NCBI GenBank assembly: GCA_902784965.1
Contig: CACZWU010000008.1
Coordinates: 1-64,000, forward strand
Direction: 5' to 3'
DNA: 64,000 nucleotides
From: an uncultured Bacteroidia bacterium
GTDB lineage: Bacteria > Bacteroidota > Bacteroidia > Bacteroidales > UBA932
The position numbers and the translations under genes are program-made. Below, piece by piece: positions 23,901 to 31,680 of this stretch; the stretch's first letter is position 1, and every line of letters starts with the position of its first letter. The notes beneath the pieces were generated by a model. The model searched no databases, had not been told where the DNA came from, and was given only the letters and a program-made list of their open reading frames with translations.

Positions 23901-24230
23901 AGCCTCGGGAAGCACTTCATTGAGGACTTCCTCGATTTTCTTGTCGATGGTCTTGAGCAGTTCGTCCAACTCGGTCGCCAGCTTCTCCTTGCGGGAGACA
24001 TCCATCTCGGGGTCGGTCAGCTGTTCGCGGATCTGCGCCACTTGTTCTTCCTCGGCGGCCGTATAGGCGCGCACTTTCTCGCGCAGGGCGGCACTTTCCG
24101 CACGCAAGTCATCATCGCTGAGCTTGTCGACGCGGTCGTAGGCCGCCAGTATCAGTTTCAGGGTGGGATTGATCTGCTTGATGTCGCGGTCCGCTTTCGA
24201 ACCGAACAGTTTCTTCAATAGGTTTGCCAT
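20940..24230 (-). CDS. secA: Preprotein translocase ATPase SecA
   Basis: A 1096-residue motor protein that drives export through SecYEG. Walker A is ATGEGKTL (near residue 195), the DEAD motif is VDEVDSVLIDDARTPL, and GRSGRQGDPGSS lies in the second nucleotide domain. The C-terminus has the zinc finger CPCGSGKKFKNCH that binds SecB or ribosomes. The length is longer than E. coli SecA (901), with extra segments typical of Bacteroidetes. It starts 8 nt after meaB and is the last gene before a strong terminator. Confidence 0.97.
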   Translation of the reverse strand: MANLLKKLFGSKADRDIKQINPTLKLILAAYDRVDKLSDDDLRAESAALREKVRAYTAAEEEQVAQIREQLTDPEMDVSRKEKLATELDELLKTIDKKIEEVLNEVLPEAFAIMKSTARRFKENEKIRVKATDFDRDLSANHDFVNIDGDTAIWRNSWMAGGNMITWDMVHYDVQLIGGTVLHQGKIAEMATGEGKTLVATLPVFLNALAGKGVHVVTVNDYLSKRDSEWMGPLYMFHGLSVDCIDKHQPSTDARRNAYQADITFGTNNEFGFDYLRDNMAISPKDLVQRKHHFAIVDEVDSVLIDDARTPLIISGPVERAGDATFIEYKPYVERLYNAQKNFVNQTLNEAKKLIAAGEIKDKGEILLLRAHKGLPKYQPLIKYLSEPGIKQILQDAESKIIRAAFQDKDIEQRVVTNELFFVIDEQQRTVELTDKGNEILAEAVGDKDFFLMPRLGDEVAAIEKGDASPEEKQRLKDELYANYSLKAERMHTVDQLLKAYAMFSKDVDYVIIDGKIKIVDEGTGRIMEGRRWSDGLHQAVEAKENVKVEAATQTFATITLQNYFRMYHKLSGMTGTAETEAKEFWDIYKLDVVVIPTNRPVIRNDMNDLIYKTKKGKYAAVIDKIQEYVKEGRPVLVGTTSVEISELLSRMLKLRGIKHQVLNAKQHAREAEIVAHAGEPATVTIATNMAGRGTDIKLTPEVKEAGGLAIIGTERHDSRRVDRQLRGRSGRQGDPGSSIFYVSLEDDLMRIFGSERISSLVDRMGMAENEALEASMLSGAIERAQRKVEENDFGVRKRLVDYDDVMNSQREVVYTKRRNALTGERIDVDVLNMTTDYCEMFVEQNRDLDYESFCEELRQTLSVEPEFDEKFYEKSNRSQLTEALQQSLINVQQRRFDALVERAWPIIKYVYETKRMFYQNIAIPVSDGKLVYTILVDLKKAYESKGREVIRAVEKTVTLRVIDDYWKNHLRDMDDLKQSVQNAAYEQKDPIVVYKTESYNLFITMLENLNKDVLAFLMRAQIYLRQEQQPEDVVTEGHEKRSDMSRMQTSRPDMLTNSTEPKSNAPIHVEKRVGRNDPCPCGSGKKFKNCHGREA

Positions 24231-24238
24231 ATCGTCGT

Positions 24239-25366
24239 TTACAGTTTTTTCTGGTATTTTTCAATCAGTTCCGTGGCAGCCGAGAACGACTCCAGGTCGC
24301 CCCGCAGCACCGCCTCCTCGTATTCCGGCATCAGGCGCTCGATGCGCTCGTCTTCATAGAACATGTTTTTCAGGCTCTCGTTGATGCTCTCGTACATCCA
24401 GTAGCGGGCCTGCTCACGCCGTTTCTTGCGGTAGAAGCCATTTCCTTTCACCAGCGCGAAATACTCCTCGATCTTCTGCAGAATTTCCGGAAGGCCCTCC
24501 TTGGTGACGGCCGAAGAAGTGACCGCCGTGGGCGTCCAGCCCGACTCGGTGGGCGGGAACAGGTGCAGGGCATTCGCATAAAGCGCCCGTGCCATCTGCG
24601 CTTTTTCCACATTGGTGCCATCGGCCTTGGTGATGGCGATCAGATCGGACATCTCCATGATGCCGCGCTTGATGCCCTGCAGGTCGTCACCGGCGCCCGA
24701 AAGCATCAGCAACAGGAAGAAGTCACTCATCGAGTGGACGGCCGTCTCACTCTGGCCCACACCCACCGTTTCGATGAACACCACGTCGAAACCGGCTGCC
24801 TCGCACAGGAGGATGGTCTCGCGGGTCTTGCGGGCCACGCCGCCCAGCGATCCGGCACTCGGGCTGGGGCGGATGAAGGCATTCGGGTCGTTGCACAGGG
24901 TTTCCATGCGGGTCTTGTCGCCCAGGATGCTGCCCTTGCTCTTCTCGGAACTGGGGTCGATGGCCAGCACGGCCAGCTTGTGCCCCTCGCTGGTCAGATA
25001 TGAGCCGAACGCCTCGATGAAGGTGCTCTTGCCGGCACCCGGCACACCGGTGATGCCGATGCGCATCGTCTCCTTCTCGTTGGAAAGGGCCTGGCAGCGC
25101 TGGATGATCTGCTGGGCCACGGCCCGGTGCTCGGGCTTGTAGCTTTCCACGAGCGTGATGGCCTGGCTCAGAATAGTGGTATCACCCCGTTCGATGCCTT
25201 CCATATATTCGTCCACCGTCTTGATGGTGGGGCGTTTCTTGAAAACTTTCTTCAGATAGGGATTGATGATGGGCGGCTGCTTCACGCCGTCGTTGATAAT
25301 CAGACTCGAGTCTTCGTTTTTGTAGTCGTCGAAGAAGTCTCCCTGATGCGTTTTGTCGATGGCCAT
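24239..25366 (-). CDS. meaB: Methylmalonyl-CoA mutase-associated GTPase MeaB
   Basis: A 375-residue G3E-type GTPase. Walker A is GVPGAGKST at 107-115; AIDPSSEKSKGSILGDKTRM and IETVGVGQSE are the base-binding and switch motifs of MeaB. It protects and reloads adenosylcobalamin-dependent methylmalonyl-CoA mutase, the enzyme used by Bacteroidales to make propionate from succinate; the mutase genes are not in the window. It lies 4 nt after a DUF1573 gene and 8 nt before secA. Confidence 0.92.
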   Translation of the reverse strand: MAIDKTHQGDFFDDYKNEDSSLIINDGVKQPPIINPYLKKVFKKRPTIKTVDEYMEGIERGDTTILSQAITLVESYKPEHRAVAQQIIQRCQALSNEKETMRIGITGVPGAGKSTFIEAFGSYLTSEGHKLAVLAIDPSSEKSKGSILGDKTRMETLCNDPNAFIRPSPSAGSLGGVARKTRETILLCEAAGFDVVFIETVGVGQSETAVHSMSDFFLLLMLSGAGDDLQGIKRGIMEMSDLIAITKADGTNVEKAQMARALYANALHLFPPTESGWTPTAVTSSAVTKEGLPEILQKIEEYFALVKGNGFYRKKRREQARYWMYESINESLKNMFYEDERIERLMPEYEEAVLRGDLESFSAATELIEKYQKKL

Positions 25367-25370
25367 ATCG

Positions 25371-26489
25371 TTATTTGACGTTTCCGGTGATGAACAGGTT
25401 GAGAATGGGTTTGGACGGAGAATTGGTGATGACGGTCAGTACTTCAATCACCTCGCCGGTATAATCGAGCGCAGCCGTGTCGAGCTTTACCTTCACGTCG
25501 GCCTTGCCGCCGGGCTTGATGGTGAGCGGAAACTTGGCCTCTACGCGGGAAGCACCCCCCTGCCCTTCGATGTGATGGATCACCAGCGGGTTCTTTCCTT
25601 TGTTGCGAATGGTATAGGCAGCCGTGACGACGGCACCCTTGCGCTGCTCGCCGAATTCATAGTAGCTGCGGTCGATCTGCGGGACGCCGGCCTGGGCGAT
25701 CTCGGCCTGGGTCAGTTTTTCGAAATTATCCTTGATCACGCCCGAGACGGACAATTTGTCAGCGTAGTCCCTGCCATTGAGGCGGAAGGCCGTCTCGAAC
25801 TGCTGGCGGCCCCAGGCGGTCCGGCCCATGGCGGCCGGGTTCACCGAATAGCTGAGCCGGGCCATGCTGCGGGCCGGAATCGGGTTGGGCGTAACGGTGA
25901 CCGTCAGGCCCGGCGTCACCTGCACGGGCTCGACGGTAAGCTCGCTCCGCGACAGGTTGGCCACCTGCATCTGATCGGACTTGACCACGCCCTGGTCGAT
26001 GTAGCCGATCGAGGTCTCCGTCTTGCGCAGGCCCAGCGGGCCGATGGCCGAGGTAAAGAGTTCGTCGAGGTCTTTCTTCTTCTCGTGGGCCACGCCCCGC
26101 AGGCGCAGCACCACCGGACGGTCGAGTCCGGAAGACCCTACACCCACATAGACGGACAGTGTCTTGTCGAAAGGATACGGACCCTGGTCGTTGCTGAAAG
26201 TGGCTTCGATCGTGCCGGTGGCGCCGGGTTTCACGGGCTCCCGCGTCCATTCGGGTGTCGTGCATCCACACGAAGAAATGACGTTGTGGACCACCAGGGG
26301 CTGCGAACCGACATTGGTGAAGGTGAAGATGCAGGTCACGGGGCCTTCGGCCATCAGCACGTCGCCGAAATCGTGGACCTTCTTGTCGAAACGGATGACG
26401 TCGGCCTCCTTGAAATAGGTCTCCTGCTGGGCCTGGAGCCCGGCGGCGGAGAGCAGGATGGCAGACAGCAATATGATGGTCTTTTTCAT
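25371..26489 (-). CDS. Secreted DUF1573 protein
   Basis: A 372-residue protein started at ATG 26487-26489, with a signal peptide ending near LQAQ. It has several immunoglobulin-like DUF1573 modules; VISSCGCTTPEW in the first is the family hallmark, and NKGKNPLVIHHIEGQGG marks a later repeat. Such proteins are common in Bacteroidetes and presumed periplasmic, but no function is known. It is the first gene of the DUF1573-meaB-secA unit, an unusual grouping. A longer upstream frame would cross the -7 element and was rejected. Confidence 0.8.
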   Translation of the reverse strand: MKKTIILLSAILLSAAGLQAQQETYFKEADVIRFDKKVHDFGDVLMAEGPVTCIFTFTNVGSQPLVVHNVISSCGCTTPEWTREPVKPGATGTIEATFSNDQGPYPFDKTLSVYVGVGSSGLDRPVVLRLRGVAHEKKKDLDELFTSAIGPLGLRKTETSIGYIDQGVVKSDQMQVANLSRSELTVEPVQVTPGLTVTVTPNPIPARSMARLSYSVNPAAMGRTAWGRQQFETAFRLNGRDYADKLSVSGVIKDNFEKLTQAEIAQAGVPQIDRSYYEFGEQRKGAVVTAAYTIRNKGKNPLVIHHIEGQGGASRVEAKFPLTIKPGGKADVKVKLDTAALDYTGEVIEVLTVITNSPSKPILNLFITGNVK

Positions 26490-26507
26490 TTTTCTCCTAA
26501 TAAATTG

Positions 26508-26515
26508 CAAAGATA
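26508..26515 (-). promoter_or_regulatory. -7 promoter element of the DUF1573-meaB-secA operon
   Basis: TATCTTTG on the minus strand, 18 nt before the ATG. Confidence 0.5.
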
Positions 26516-26528
26516 CCATTTGTTTGAT

Positions 26529-26536
26529 TATTTTTG
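26529..26536 (+). promoter_or_regulatory. -7 promoter element of the M16 protease gene
   Basis: TATTTTTG, 65 nt before the ATG at 26602, divergent from the DUF1573 promoter. Confidence 0.4.
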
Positions 26537-26601
26537 CCAAAAATACTTCAAGGAAGTATAGCATCAATAATCAAGCCAACCATTTTTAATGTCATACCAC
26601 A

Positions 26602-29502
26602 ATGAAACGCTTTTCCCTGTTGTTTCTGACGGTCCTCGCCCTGCTCGCCACCACCGGCTGCAGCAAGTACAAGTATGAGTCCGTCAAGGGCGACCCTACG
26701 AACGCCCGCATCTACACCCTGGACAACGGCCTGAAGGTCTACATGATCGTCAATCAAGACGAACCCCGCATTGACGCCCACGTAGCCGTCAAGGTCGGCA
26801 GCAAGAACGACCCGCAGGAAACCACGGGCCTGGCCCACTACTTCGAGCACCTGATGTTCAAGGGCACCAAGCAGCTCGGCACCCAGAACTACGAGCTCGA
26901 GGAACCGCTCCTCAACCAGATCGAGGAACTCTTCGAAGTCTATCGCAAGACCACGGATCCCGAAGAACGCAAGGCCATCTACCACCAGATCGACTCCATT
27001 TCGTATGAGGCCTCCAAGATTTTCATCCCCAACGAATACGACAAGGCCATGGCGGCCATCGGCGGCCGCGGCACCAACGCCTATACCAGCAACGACGTGA
27101 CCTGCTACACCGAAAACATTCCGTCGAACCAGCTGGAGAACTGGGCCAAGATCCAGGCCGACCGCTTCGAGAACTGCGTGCTCCGCGGCTTCCACACCGA
27201 GCTGGAGACCATCTACGAGGAGTACAACATGTACGCCGTGATGGACCAGGAGAAAGTATCGGAGGCTGCCTTCGCCGCCCTGTTCCCGAAACACCCCTAC
27301 CATACGCCGGTCATCGGCTGGGGCGAACACCTGAAGAACCCTTCGATTACCAACGTGAAGAAATACCACGATGAGTGGTACGTGCCCAACAACATGGCCG
27401 TCTGCCTCGCCGGCGACTTCAATCCCGATGACGCCATCAAGGTGATCGACAAATACTTCGGCAAGCTGAAACCCAACAAGAACCTCAAGAAGATGGAGTT
27501 CGAGCCCGAGGATCCCATCACCGCCCCCATCGTGAAGGACGTGCTCGGCCTCGAGTCGCCGAGCCTGCTCCTGGCCTGGCGTTTCCCCGGTGCCAACAGC
27601 CCCGACACCAAGTACATCGACCTGATGGCTTCCATCCTGACGAACGGCAAGGCCGGTCTGATCGACCTCGACGTAAACCAGCAGCAGAAGACCCTCGGCA
27701 TGTATGCCATGGCCGAGGAAATGGCCGACTACTCCGCATTCCTCATCATGGCCGAACCGCTGCAGGGACAGAGCCTCGAGGAAGTGAAGGAAATCGCCCT
27801 GGCCGAGATCGACAAGGTCAAGAAAGGTGATTTCGACGACGACCTACTCACCGCTATCATCAACAACATGAAGCTCAACCAGATGCGCATGCTCGAGAAC
27901 GCCCGTTTCCTGGTCCGCCTCGAGGTCAACAGCTTCATCAACGATATCGCCTGGGAAGATGTCGTGAACGAGATCGACGAGCTGTCGAAAATCACCAAGG
28001 ACGACCTGGTGGCCTTCGCCAACGAGCACTTCAAGGACAACTACGTACAGATCAACAAACTGGAGCAGCGTGACCCCACCGACACCCGCATCGCCAAGCC
28101 GGCCATCACGCCGATCATGATGAACCGCGACACCGCCAGCCAGTTCCTGCGCGACATCCAGGCATCCAAGGTCAAGCCTATCGAACCCGTCTTCGTCGAC
28201 TACAAGAAAGACATGTCGATCCTCCAGGCCAAGAGCGGCATCCCCGTGCTCTACAAGAAGAACGAGACCAACGGCATCTTCGAGATCCAGTATCTCTTCG
28301 AGACCGGCAGCTACGCCGACAACGTGATGCCTTTCGCCGCCGACTACCTCACCTTCCTCGGCACCGACGATATGACGCCTGAAGAAGTGCAGAAAGCCTT
28401 CTTCCGCCTGGCCTGCAACATGAGCGTCAGCTGCTCCGGCGAACGCACCTACGTGTCGCTCAACGGCCTGGCCGAGAACATGGAAGAAGCCATGGAACTC
28501 GTTGAGAAGGTCATCGCCCACGCCCAGGCCAATCCCCAAGCGCTCCAGATGCTCAAGGCCAACACGCTGTACGAACGCCGCAACGCCAAGCTCGACCAGC
28601 GCAGCAATGCCTCCCGCATCTCTTCCTACGCGCTCTACGGCCCGAAGAACCCGAACACCAACGTCATCCCTTCGGCCGAGCTGATGAAGCTCACCGACGA
28701 GGCGCTGCTCGACAAGATCCACGGCCTCTTCTCTAACGAGCATGAGGTGCTGTACTATGGCCCGCTTTCCGAAGCCCAGACCGTGGAGGCCATCAACCGC
28801 ATCCACAACGTTCCCGAGACCCTCAACCCTGTGGTCAAGGGCAACCCGTTCGCCTACCTGCCCACGGTCGAAAACAAAGTGGCCCTGGCCGAGTACGACG
28901 CCAACCAGCTCAACCTCACCGGCTACTACAACACCGAACTTCCGTTCAGCGTGGAGACCGCCCCGATCATCACCCTCTACAACGAATACTTCGGCGGCGG
29001 CATGAACTCCATCGTGTTCCAGGAGATGCGCGAAGCCCGTGGCCTGGCCTACAGCGCCCGTGCCAACTACTCCATCCCGGCCGACCTCGAGCACCCGTCG
29101 GTGTTCTCCTTCTCCATTGGCACCCAGAACGACAAGCTCATCGATGCCCTCTCGGCCTTCGACGAGATCATCAACGAGATGCCGGTCTCCGAAAACGCCT
29201 TCAACATCGCCAAGGAATCGCTGATCTCCAACATCCGCACCCAGCGCACCGTGCGCAGCCGCGTGCTGACCTCATACCTGAACGCCCAGCGCCGCGGCCT
29301 CGACTACGATCTCAACAAGGTGATCTACGAAAAGGTGCCCGACCTGACGCTCGACGACGTGGTGAAATTCCAGCAGGAATACGTGAAGGGCAAACCGCAC
29401 AGCTATGGCATCGTGGGCCGTACGGGCGACATGGATCTCAAGGGTCTGCTCCGGTACGGAACGATCCGTCCGGTTACGACCGAAGAAATTTTCGGCTATT
29501 AA
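26602..29502 (+). CDS. M16 family zinc metalloprotease lipoprotein (pitrilysin-like)
   Basis: A 966-residue protein with a lipoprotein signal (TTGC, Cys20). The inverted zinc motif HxxEH is HYFEH (His79, Glu82, His83), with the distal Glu in the ELETIYEEYNMY segment. It contains both the active N-terminal M16 half and an inactive-looking C-terminal half (no HxxEH), joined as in pitrilysin. It probably degrades peptides in the periplasm. It is a single gene; the ferredoxin downstream has its own promoter. Confidence 0.9.
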   Translation: MKRFSLLFLTVLALLATTGCSKYKYESVKGDPTNARIYTLDNGLKVYMIVNQDEPRIDAHVAVKVGSKNDPQETTGLAHYFEHLMFKGTKQLGTQNYELEEPLLNQIEELFEVYRKTTDPEERKAIYHQIDSISYEASKIFIPNEYDKAMAAIGGRGTNAYTSNDVTCYTENIPSNQLENWAKIQADRFENCVLRGFHTELETIYEEYNMYAVMDQEKVSEAAFAALFPKHPYHTPVIGWGEHLKNPSITNVKKYHDEWYVPNNMAVCLAGDFNPDDAIKVIDKYFGKLKPNKNLKKMEFEPEDPITAPIVKDVLGLESPSLLLAWRFPGANSPDTKYIDLMASILTNGKAGLIDLDVNQQQKTLGMYAMAEEMADYSAFLIMAEPLQGQSLEEVKEIALAEIDKVKKGDFDDDLLTAIINNMKLNQMRMLENARFLVRLEVNSFINDIAWEDVVNEIDELSKITKDDLVAFANEHFKDNYVQINKLEQRDPTDTRIAKPAITPIMMNRDTASQFLRDIQASKVKPIEPVFVDYKKDMSILQAKSGIPVLYKKNETNGIFEIQYLFETGSYADNVMPFAADYLTFLGTDDMTPEEVQKAFFRLACNMSVSCSGERTYVSLNGLAENMEEAMELVEKVIAHAQANPQALQMLKANTLYERRNAKLDQRSNASRISSYALYGPKNPNTNVIPSAELMKLTDEALLDKIHGLFSNEHEVLYYGPLSEAQTVEAINRIHNVPETLNPVVKGNPFAYLPTVENKVALAEYDANQLNLTGYYNTELPFSVETAPIITLYNEYFGGGMNSIVFQEMREARGLAYSARANYSIPADLEHPSVFSFSIGTQNDKLIDALSAFDEIINEMPVSENAFNIAKESLISNIRTQRTVRSRVLTSYLNAQRRGLDYDLNKVIYEKVPDLTLDDVVKFQQEYVKGKPHSYGIVGRTGDMDLKGLLRYGTIRPVTTEEIFGY

Positions 29503-29525
29503 TTGGCAATTGTGAAATTTGGTAT

Positions 29526-29533
29526 TATCTTTG
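29526..29533 (+). promoter_or_regulatory. Promoter of the ferredoxin gene (-7 with -33)
   Basis: TATCTTTG, 39 nt before the ATG. A TTG lies at 29503-29505, 20 nt upstream, which is the expected -33 distance. Confidence 0.55.
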
Positions 29534-29572
29534 TCAACGATTTCACAACAACAACACTTAAACTTTTATACA

Positions 29573-29740
29573 ATGGCTTACAAAATCACTGAAAACTGCG
29601 CTGCTTGCGGCACTTGCATCGATGAATGCCCGGTTGGAGCCATCTCCGCCGGTGACATCTACAAGATTGACCCGAACGCTTGCGTCGACTGCGGAACTTG
29701 CTCCGGCGTTTGCCCGATGGGTGCTATCGAACAAGCGTAA
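29573..29740 (+). CDS. 2[4Fe-4S] ferredoxin
   Basis: A 55-residue clostridial-type ferredoxin with two full CxxCxxCxxxC(P) motifs: Cys9, 12, 15, 19 and Cys37, 40, 43, 47. It carries low-potential electrons in the cytoplasm, for example for pyruvate:ferredoxin oxidoreductase or Rnf. The ATG at 29573 (MAYKITE) gives the standard length; the longer frame upstream overlaps the promoter. It ends in its own terminator, so it is monocistronic and probably highly expressed. Confidence 0.95.
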   Translation: MAYKITENCAACGTCIDECPVGAISAGDIYKIDPNACVDCGTCSGVCPMGAIEQA

Positions 29741-29758
29741 CAAGATTGCAAATCATAA

Positions 29759-29787
29759 AGGGGACGGCTTCAGCCGCCCCCTTTTTT
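29759..29787 (+). terminator. Rho-independent terminator of the ferredoxin gene
   Basis: GGGG-A-CGGC (29760-29768) pairs with GCCGCCCC (29773-29780), loop TTCA with one bulged base, followed by TTTTTT. Confidence 0.85.
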
Positions 29788-29800
29788 GAGTTTTCAGATT

Positions 29801-31498
29801 ATGTTGATAGCTTTGAAACTGCTCGGCTCCATCGCCCTGCTGATGTACGGCATGAAGGTGATGAGCGAGGCGCTCCAGAAAATGGCAGGTCCGCAACTGC
29901 GTCACCTGCTGGGCGCCATGACCACCAACCGTTTTACGGGCGTAGCCACCGGCGCACTGGTCACCGTCGCCGTCCAGTCGTCCGCAGCCACCACGGTGAT
30001 GACCGTCTCGTTCGTCAACGCGGCCCTGCTGACCCTTTCCCAAGCCATTTCCATCATCATGGGTGCCAACATCGGCACCACCCTGTCGGCATGGATCATG
30101 TCGGCTGGTTTCTCGTTCGACGTGACCATGCTGGTATGGCCGGTCTTCCTAATCGCCATCATCCTGATCCAGATTGGAAAACACCGCTACCTGGGTGATT
30201 TCCTGTTCGGTCTCTCGTTCCTGCTCTTCGCCCTGGGCATGCTCCGGGTAACAGGCGTCGAAATGGATCTGGCCCACAACACGGCCGTCGTGAATTTCTT
30301 CGATTCGTTTGATTCCGGCAGCTACTTTACCATCCTGCTGTTCCTGCTGGTCGGTACGGTCCTGACCTTCATCGCCCAGTCGTCGGCCGCCATCATGGCC
30401 ATCACGATGGTGCTTTGCTCGACGGGCGTGATTGACATTTTCCAGGGCATCGCCCTCGTCATGGGTGAAAACATCGGTACGACGCTGACCGCCAACATCG
30501 CCGCCCTGTCTGCCAATACACAGGCCCGCCGCGCCGCCGCCGCCCACCTGTTTTTCAACGTATTCGGCGTAATCTGGATCCTGTGCTGCTTCTATCCCTT
30601 CGTCCGTCTGGTCTGCCGCATCGTCGGCATGGATCCCGGCGCCGAGATGCAGGAACCCACACAGCTCACCTTTGCCCTGGCTACGTTCCACACCCTCTTC
30701 AACGTCACCAATACCTTGATCCTCATCTGGTTCATTCCGCAGATCGAGCAACTTGTCTGCCGCATCATCAAGCCGAAGAAGAGCGAGGAAGAAGAGGAAT
30801 TCCGCCTGATGTACATCCGTGGCGGTATCATGAAGACGCCGGAAATCTCCGTGCTGCAGGCCCAGAAGGAGATCGCCGTGTTCGGCGAGCGGATGATGAA
30901 GATGTCGGAAATGGTCAAGGACCTCTACAAGACGACCGACGAAGCGGAATTCAAGAAGATCTTCGAGCGCATCCAGAAATACGAGCAGATCAGCGACAAC
31001 ATGGAAAACGAGATCGGCAAGTATCTCGGCGAGGTGAGCGACGCCCACCTGAGCGACGATACGAAAGAGAAGATCCGTGCCATGCTGCGCCAGATCGGCG
31101 AACTCGAAAGTATCGGCGACAGCGGCTACAACATGGCCCGTGTCATCCGCCGCAAGCACGAGGCGAAGATCGATTTCAATGAACAGCAGGAAAACGGCAT
31201 CAAGCGGATGCTGGCCCTTGCCCAGCGGGCGGGCGAGCGGATGCTCGAAATGCTCAACGGCCGCCGCGAGGACTTTGATTTCCGGCCTTCCGAGGAGATC
31301 GAGCAGCAGATCAACGACTGCCGCGACGAGCTCAAGGACGAGAACATGCGCAATCTGGACGAGCATGTCTACAGCTACGACAGCGGCAGCATCTACATGG
31401 ACCTGATCAACGAGGCCGAAAAGGCGGGCGACTACATCATCAACGTCGTCGAGGCCCGTCTGGGCACTTCCCACCGATTGTCAGAACAACTCGCCTAA
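29801..31498 (+). CDS. Na+/phosphate cotransporter with PhoU-like domain
   Basis: A 565-residue protein. The membrane part has two inverted repeats, each with the signature QSSAAT / QSSAAI and GANIGTT / GENIGTT, as in the NptA/YjbB family that couples phosphate transport to sodium. The C-terminal part (about 345-565) is a helical PhoU-like domain. ATG 29801 is preferred: a TTG at 29786 lies inside the terminator of the preceding gene. The 3' end runs directly into the 41-bp tandem repeats at 31499. Confidence 0.88.
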   Translation: MLIALKLLGSIALLMYGMKVMSEALQKMAGPQLRHLLGAMTTNRFTGVATGALVTVAVQSSAATTVMTVSFVNAALLTLSQAISIIMGANIGTTLSAWIMSAGFSFDVTMLVWPVFLIAIILIQIGKHRYLGDFLFGLSFLLFALGMLRVTGVEMDLAHNTAVVNFFDSFDSGSYFTILLFLLVGTVLTFIAQSSAAIMAITMVLCSTGVIDIFQGIALVMGENIGTTLTANIAALSANTQARRAAAAHLFFNVFGVIWILCCFYPFVRLVCRIVGMDPGAEMQEPTQLTFALATFHTLFNVTNTLILIWFIPQIEQLVCRIIKPKKSEEEEEFRLMYIRGGIMKTPEISVLQAQKEIAVFGERMMKMSEMVKDLYKTTDEAEFKKIFERIQKYEQISDNMENEIGKYLGEVSDAHLSDDTKEKIRAMLRQIGELESIGDSGYNMARVIRRKHEAKIDFNEQQENGIKRMLALAQRAGERMLEMLNGRREDFDFRPSEEIEQQINDCRDELKDENMRNLDEHVYSYDSGSIYMDLINEAEKAGDYIINVVEARLGTSHRLSEQLA

Positions 31499-31595
31499 CC
31501 TAAGGTTTGCACCGATCAGGCGTCCTGGTATCCAGCTCGCCTAAGGTTTGCACCAATCAGGCGTCCTGGTATCCAGCTCGCCTGAGGTTTGCACC
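31499..31595 (+). repeat. 41-bp tandem repeats, two copies plus a partial
   Basis: Units at 31499-31539 and 31540-31580 are almost identical; a third begins at 31581 and merges into hairpin element C. Each unit starts CCTAAGGTTTGCACC and contains CTGGTATCCAG. The sequence resembles one half of element C. Confidence 0.8.
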
Positions 31596-31677
31596 GGGCG
31601 CTCTGGTATCTCCTCCGGCGAGCAGAAAAAATGCTCTCCGGAGGAGATACCACCCGCGCCTAGTCGGAGCAAACCTT
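31584..31677 (-). repeat. Dispersed hairpin element, copy C
   Basis: Reverse orientation. Outer arm AGGTTTGC (31585-31592) pairs with GCAAACCT (31669-31676). Inner stem GGTATCTCCTCCGG (31605-31618) pairs perfectly with 31638-31651 (14 bp). It contains the conserved loop AGCAGAAAAAATGCTC on the plus strand. It lies between two convergent 3' ends. Confidence 0.8.
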
Positions 31678-31680
31678 AAA

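Noticed and set aside
21651..24221. Very long open frame opposite secA (856 codons)
   Set aside because: It is the antisense shadow of secA, produced by GC-rich codon bias; the protein is rich in His, Gly and Leu without any domain.
31499..31595. Tandem repeats as a possible CRISPR array
   Set aside because: The whole 41-bp unit repeats with almost no unique spacer, there are only two full copies, and no cas gene is in the window.
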